Shown here piece after piece: positions 61,626 through 64,000 of a DNA stretch of 64,000 bases (position 1 is its first letter; each line of letters starts with the position of its first letter). The translations under genes and the position numbers were made by a program. The DNA comes from Chitinophaga pinensis (GTDB taxonomy: Bacteria > Bacteroidota > Bacteroidia > Flavobacteriales_D > Crocinitomicaceae). The stretch lies in assembly GCA_943324565.2 (NCBI GenBank), contig CALPMC020000001.1:1-64000 (forward strand), given 5' to 3'. A model generated the notes under the pieces. That model did no database searches, had not been told where the DNA came from, and saw only the letters and a program-made list of their open reading frames with translations.

Positions 61626-63668
61626 CTATTTTTTACTCTTAAAAGCCTTTATTCCTTTGCTTAAGAATTTCTTATACTTTTGAATTTCTGGTGTATAGCC
61701 AATAGGTTCTGTTAAATCATTGCCTTCGTGGTCAATTACAACATAAAGTGGTTGTTGGAAACTTTGGTATTTTTCAATTTGTAGTTCCGCCCATTTGTTA
61801 CCTACGTTTTTTATTTGTCGTTTGGCCATTTCTGAATAACGAACTTCATTTGCTGGCAATGGTGTTCTATCATCACAATACAACGAAACAATTACAAATT
61901 TAGATTGAAGCATTGGTCTTATTTCATCATTTGTCCAAACTGAAGATTCAGTTTTACGACAGTTTTGACAGGCATGACCAGTGAAATCTAGTAATATCGG
62001 TAAGTTTTTTTCTTTAGCATAAGCAGATCCTTTTATTAAATCATGGAAAACTAGAATTGAACCATCCCCAACTGGATGCATGTCAGCTGCAAACTTTTCA
62101 TACGTTGAATCTTTAATAACACCTGTCTCCAATCCTCCATTTACAAATCTGAAATTATCTTCTGAGTGTGTTCTTGGTGGTGCAATTCCATCAATGATTT
62201 TCAACGGAGCTCCGAACATTCCTGGAAATAAATAAACTGAAAATGTAAGTGCAAATAATGCAAACATAAAACGAGGTACACTCAATTTCTCTACAGGTGA
62301 ATCATGTGAAAAACGAATTTTACCCAATAAATAAATACCCATCACCAAGAATAATACAAACCAAATTGCCACAAACCACTCTCTTGATAATAAATCCCAA
62401 TGATAAGCTAAATCTACAGCTGATAAGAATTTTAATGCTAAAGCTAATTCAATCAATCCTAAAACAACTTTTACTGAATTCAACCAACCGCCTGACTGAG
62501 GTAAAGAATTTAACCAACCTGGAAAAATTGCAAATAAAGTAAATGGAATTGCTAACGCTAAAGAAAACCCCGTCATTCCAATTGCAGGTGTAATATAAGA
62601 GCCACTTGTTGCAGCTTGAACTAATAAACTTCCTATTATTGGACCTGTGCAAGAAAAAGAAACTAAACCAAGCGTGAAGGCCATAAAGAAAATGCCAATT
62701 AAACCTCCTCTATCCGCTTGTTTATCCATTTTATTTACCCAAGAAGAAGGTAATTGAATCTCAAATGCACCCAAAAATGAAAATGCAAACAATACAAAAA
62801 TTCCAAAGAAAACTAAATTCATCCACATATTTGTTGATAAATCATTTAACCCTAAAGGACCAGTTGCAGCAGTGAAAACAACTCCAAATGTGACATAAAT
62901 TAAAATGATAGAAACACCATAAACTAATGCTTTGAAAATACCTTCTCGTTTCGTTTTGGATTGTTTTGTAAAGAAAGTAACAGTCATTGGAATCATTGGA
63001 AACATGCAAGGAGTAAGTAAAGCTACTAATCCTGCTAGAAATCCTGCTACGAAAATAACTATGTTTGAATCTTTCTCTTTATTAGGCTCTTTTTTAGATT
63101 CTTGTTGAGTAGCTACTGTTTCATTTGAAGAAGTTTTACTAGCTCCTTGGGCTTTTTTGGCTGTATCCTCTAAAGTTTGATTAGTATTAGCAGAAGGTAT
63201 GAAACCTTTAACTTTTAATTTACTTTCATAATCAAATGGTCCAACACATCCATCGTCATTACACAATTGAAAAAAAAGAATTCCAAATTCAACATTAAAT
63301 TCTTCTTTTGTAAGAACTTCTATTTGTTGTTTAAAAATCACTTTTTTCTCAAAAATAAAGGACGTTCCTAAATCATCAACATGTTTAATTGGTTTTCCAA
63401 TTTCAAAAGGTTTTCCAACCAAATTATAGTTTGGTGATTTTTTAAATTCAAATTGTGGCACTAATCCCGTTCCATCAGCTTGAGCTGGATCATGTTTTAA
63501 AGAAAAAATATGATAGGTTTCAGCAATTTTACCTATAAAGACAAGATTCGCGTGAGAATCATCAATTTTTTCAACCGACAGTTGCCATTTTATAAAATCT
63601 TCCATTCCTTGAGAAAAGGATGAAAAAACAAAAGATAAAACAATTAATAAGGAAAGGATTTTTTTCAT
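61626..63668 (-). CDS. dsbD: Thiol:disulfide interchange protein DsbD
   Basis: Carries electrons from cytoplasmic thioredoxin to periplasmic disulphide reductases. A signal peptide (LSLLIVLSFVFSSFSQG) is followed by the N-terminal alpha domain (residues ~25-155) with its Cys pair in LCNDDGCVGPFDYE. The membrane beta domain has the two redox Cys in LTPCMFPMIPMT and SFSCTGPIIGSLL. The C-terminal thioredoxin-like gamma domain has GHACQNCRKTESS. All six Cys are present, so the protein is complete. It lies seven bases after another gene encoding an alpha-type domain. Confidence 0.93.
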   Translation of the reverse strand: MKKILSLLIVLSFVFSSFSQGMEDFIKWQLSVEKIDDSHANLVFIGKIAETYHIFSLKHDPAQADGTGLVPQFEFKKSPNYNLVGKPFEIGKPIKHVDDLGTSFIFEKKVIFKQQIEVLTKEEFNVEFGILFFQLCNDDGCVGPFDYESKLKVKGFIPSANTNQTLEDTAKKAQGASKTSSNETVATQQESKKEPNKEKDSNIVIFVAGFLAGLVALLTPCMFPMIPMTVTFFTKQSKTKREGIFKALVYGVSIILIYVTFGVVFTAATGPLGLNDLSTNMWMNLVFFGIFVLFAFSFLGAFEIQLPSSWVNKMDKQADRGGLIGIFFMAFTLGLVSFSCTGPIIGSLLVQAATSGSYITPAIGMTGFSLALAIPFTLFAIFPGWLNSLPQSGGWLNSVKVVLGLIELALALKFLSAVDLAYHWDLLSREWFVAIWFVLFLVMGIYLLGKIRFSHDSPVEKLSVPRFMFALFALTFSVYLFPGMFGAPLKIIDGIAPPRTHSEDNFRFVNGGLETGVIKDSTYEKFAADMHPVGDGSILVFHDLIKGSAYAKEKNLPILLDFTGHACQNCRKTESSVWTNDEIRPMLQSKFVIVSLYCDDRTPLPANEVRYSEMAKRQIKNVGNKWAELQIEKYQSFQQPLYVVIDHEGNDLTEPIGYTPEIQKYKKFLSKGIKAFKSKK

Positions 63669-63675
63669 TGGAGAA

Positions 63676-64000
63676 TTACTTTTTTACTTTTATAGTGAAA
63701 GGGACATCAATCGGAGGAAAGCATTTTACATCGTCACAAACCATGTAAGTTACTTTTCCAGATACGATTGCTTCCTTTTTAATTTTTATTGGTACTTGTG
63801 CTATATATATAATGTCAATTATATATAAATCTGAATCAAAATTTGGATCAAACACTTTTTTTGGAATACTCTTCTCTTCTGCCTTCCCTGAAATTTTATA
63901 CCCTTTTCTTTTTTCTATAGTTAAAGATGTCGGTACAGGTCCAGAACTGTTTTTGTTGTGAATTGAGTAAGTATGCCAAGTAGAATCTATTCTACCATAA
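63676..64000 (-). CDS. C-terminal part of a DsbD N-domain-like (alpha) protein, cut by the window edge
   Basis: The frame is open from the window edge to TAA 63678-63676, giving 108 residues. It reads YGRIDSTWHTYSIHNKNSSG near the start and YMVCDDVKCFPPIDVPFTIK at the end. This is the DsbD alpha-domain pattern with a CxxxxC pair, similar to LCNDDGCVGP in the next gene. It ends in KVKK with no membrane or thioredoxin domain, so it is a free-standing periplasmic domain. The start and any signal peptide lie outside the window. It is probably in one operon with dsbD. Confidence 0.75.
   Translation of the reverse strand, partial: YGRIDSTWHTYSIHNKNSSGPVPTSLTIEKRKGYKISGKAEEKSIPKKVFDPNFDSDLYIIDIIYIAQVPIKIKKEAIVSGKVTYMVCDDVKCFPPIDVPFTIKVKK

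Noticed and set aside
1-64000. CRISPR arrays, tRNA or rRNA genes, complete insertion sequences
   Set aside because: I read the intergenic regions on both strands and saw no repeat-spacer pattern, cloverleaf or transposase.

Overview
The window looks like a piece of a low-GC Bacteroidota chromosome, most likely Flavobacteriales (a Fluviicola/Crocinitomicaceae-like organism is a guess). Four things support this. Promoter-like sites fit the Bacteroidota -7 consensus TAnnTTTG, with TTG/TTTG about 19 bases upstream in the best cases, and there are no Shine-Dalgarno-type sites. Type IX secretion (T9SS) proteins are present: a PorV/PorQ-family barrel, a long PorU-like C25 peptidase and two cargo proteins with C-terminal sorting domains. 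The ribosomal block rplM-rpsI-rpsB-tsf-pyrH-frr has the arrangement usual in this phylum. There is also a NtrC-type regulator without a DNA-binding domain.

Layout. 1-3.3 kb: a GH3 lipoprotein, a broken RhuM-type gene, a Fic protein and a GC-rich intergenic element. 3.3-13.8 kb (minus): a B12-type radical SAM enzyme, frr, pyrH, tsf, rpsB, rpsI, rplM, then a run from pssA through purS, an aldehyde dehydrogenase and a coiled-coil membrane protein to a crotonase. 13.9-20.2 kb (plus): the PorV-like/PorU-like pair. 20.4-25.1 kb (minus): pcm, a sigma-54 activator and a YfhO membrane protein. 25.5-42.1 kb (plus): a tightly coupled surface-glycan locus. 42.2-44.4 kb (minus): a T9SS repeat protein. 44.5-47.6 kb (plus): a beta-barrel protein, a Nif3-like protein, a zinc-ribbon protein and thioredoxin. 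47.6-56.3 kb (minus): nth, the dnaX-menE-dnaJ operon, a phosphoesterase with a BNR-propeller T9SS protein, and rpsF-rpsR-rplI. 56.4-59.7 kb (plus): arginase, argS and a lipoprotein. 59.7-64 kb (minus): topB, dsbD and the end of a DsbD N-domain-like protein.

The glycan locus is the main accessory region. It encodes a WbpP-type 4-epimerase, then a nonulosonic (sialic-type) acid pathway (NeuD-like, NeuB, NeuC, a PtmE-like CBS-nucleotidyltransferase and NeuA). A flippase, GT2, sialyltransferase-like enzyme and Wzy-like polymerase follow. The tail holds an asparagine-synthetase-like PP-loop protein without a glutaminase domain, two ATP-grasp proteins, a GT4, a DUF354 protein and a polysaccharide-deacetylase-like protein. 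The reading is a surface polysaccharide containing a nonulosonic acid, possibly decorated through amide bonds.

The most striking single signal is in dnaX. The gene is split over two frames at a run of ten A, so that a 371-residue gamma-like product and a 571-residue tau product could both be made by slippage or -1 frameshifting. A second recurring signal is a -7 element only 3-5 bases before the start codon of several genes (radical SAM, the 44.6 kb barrel gene, thioredoxin, dnaX), which predicts leaderless or nearly leaderless mRNAs. I found no tRNA, rRNA, CRISPR array or complete insertion sequence.
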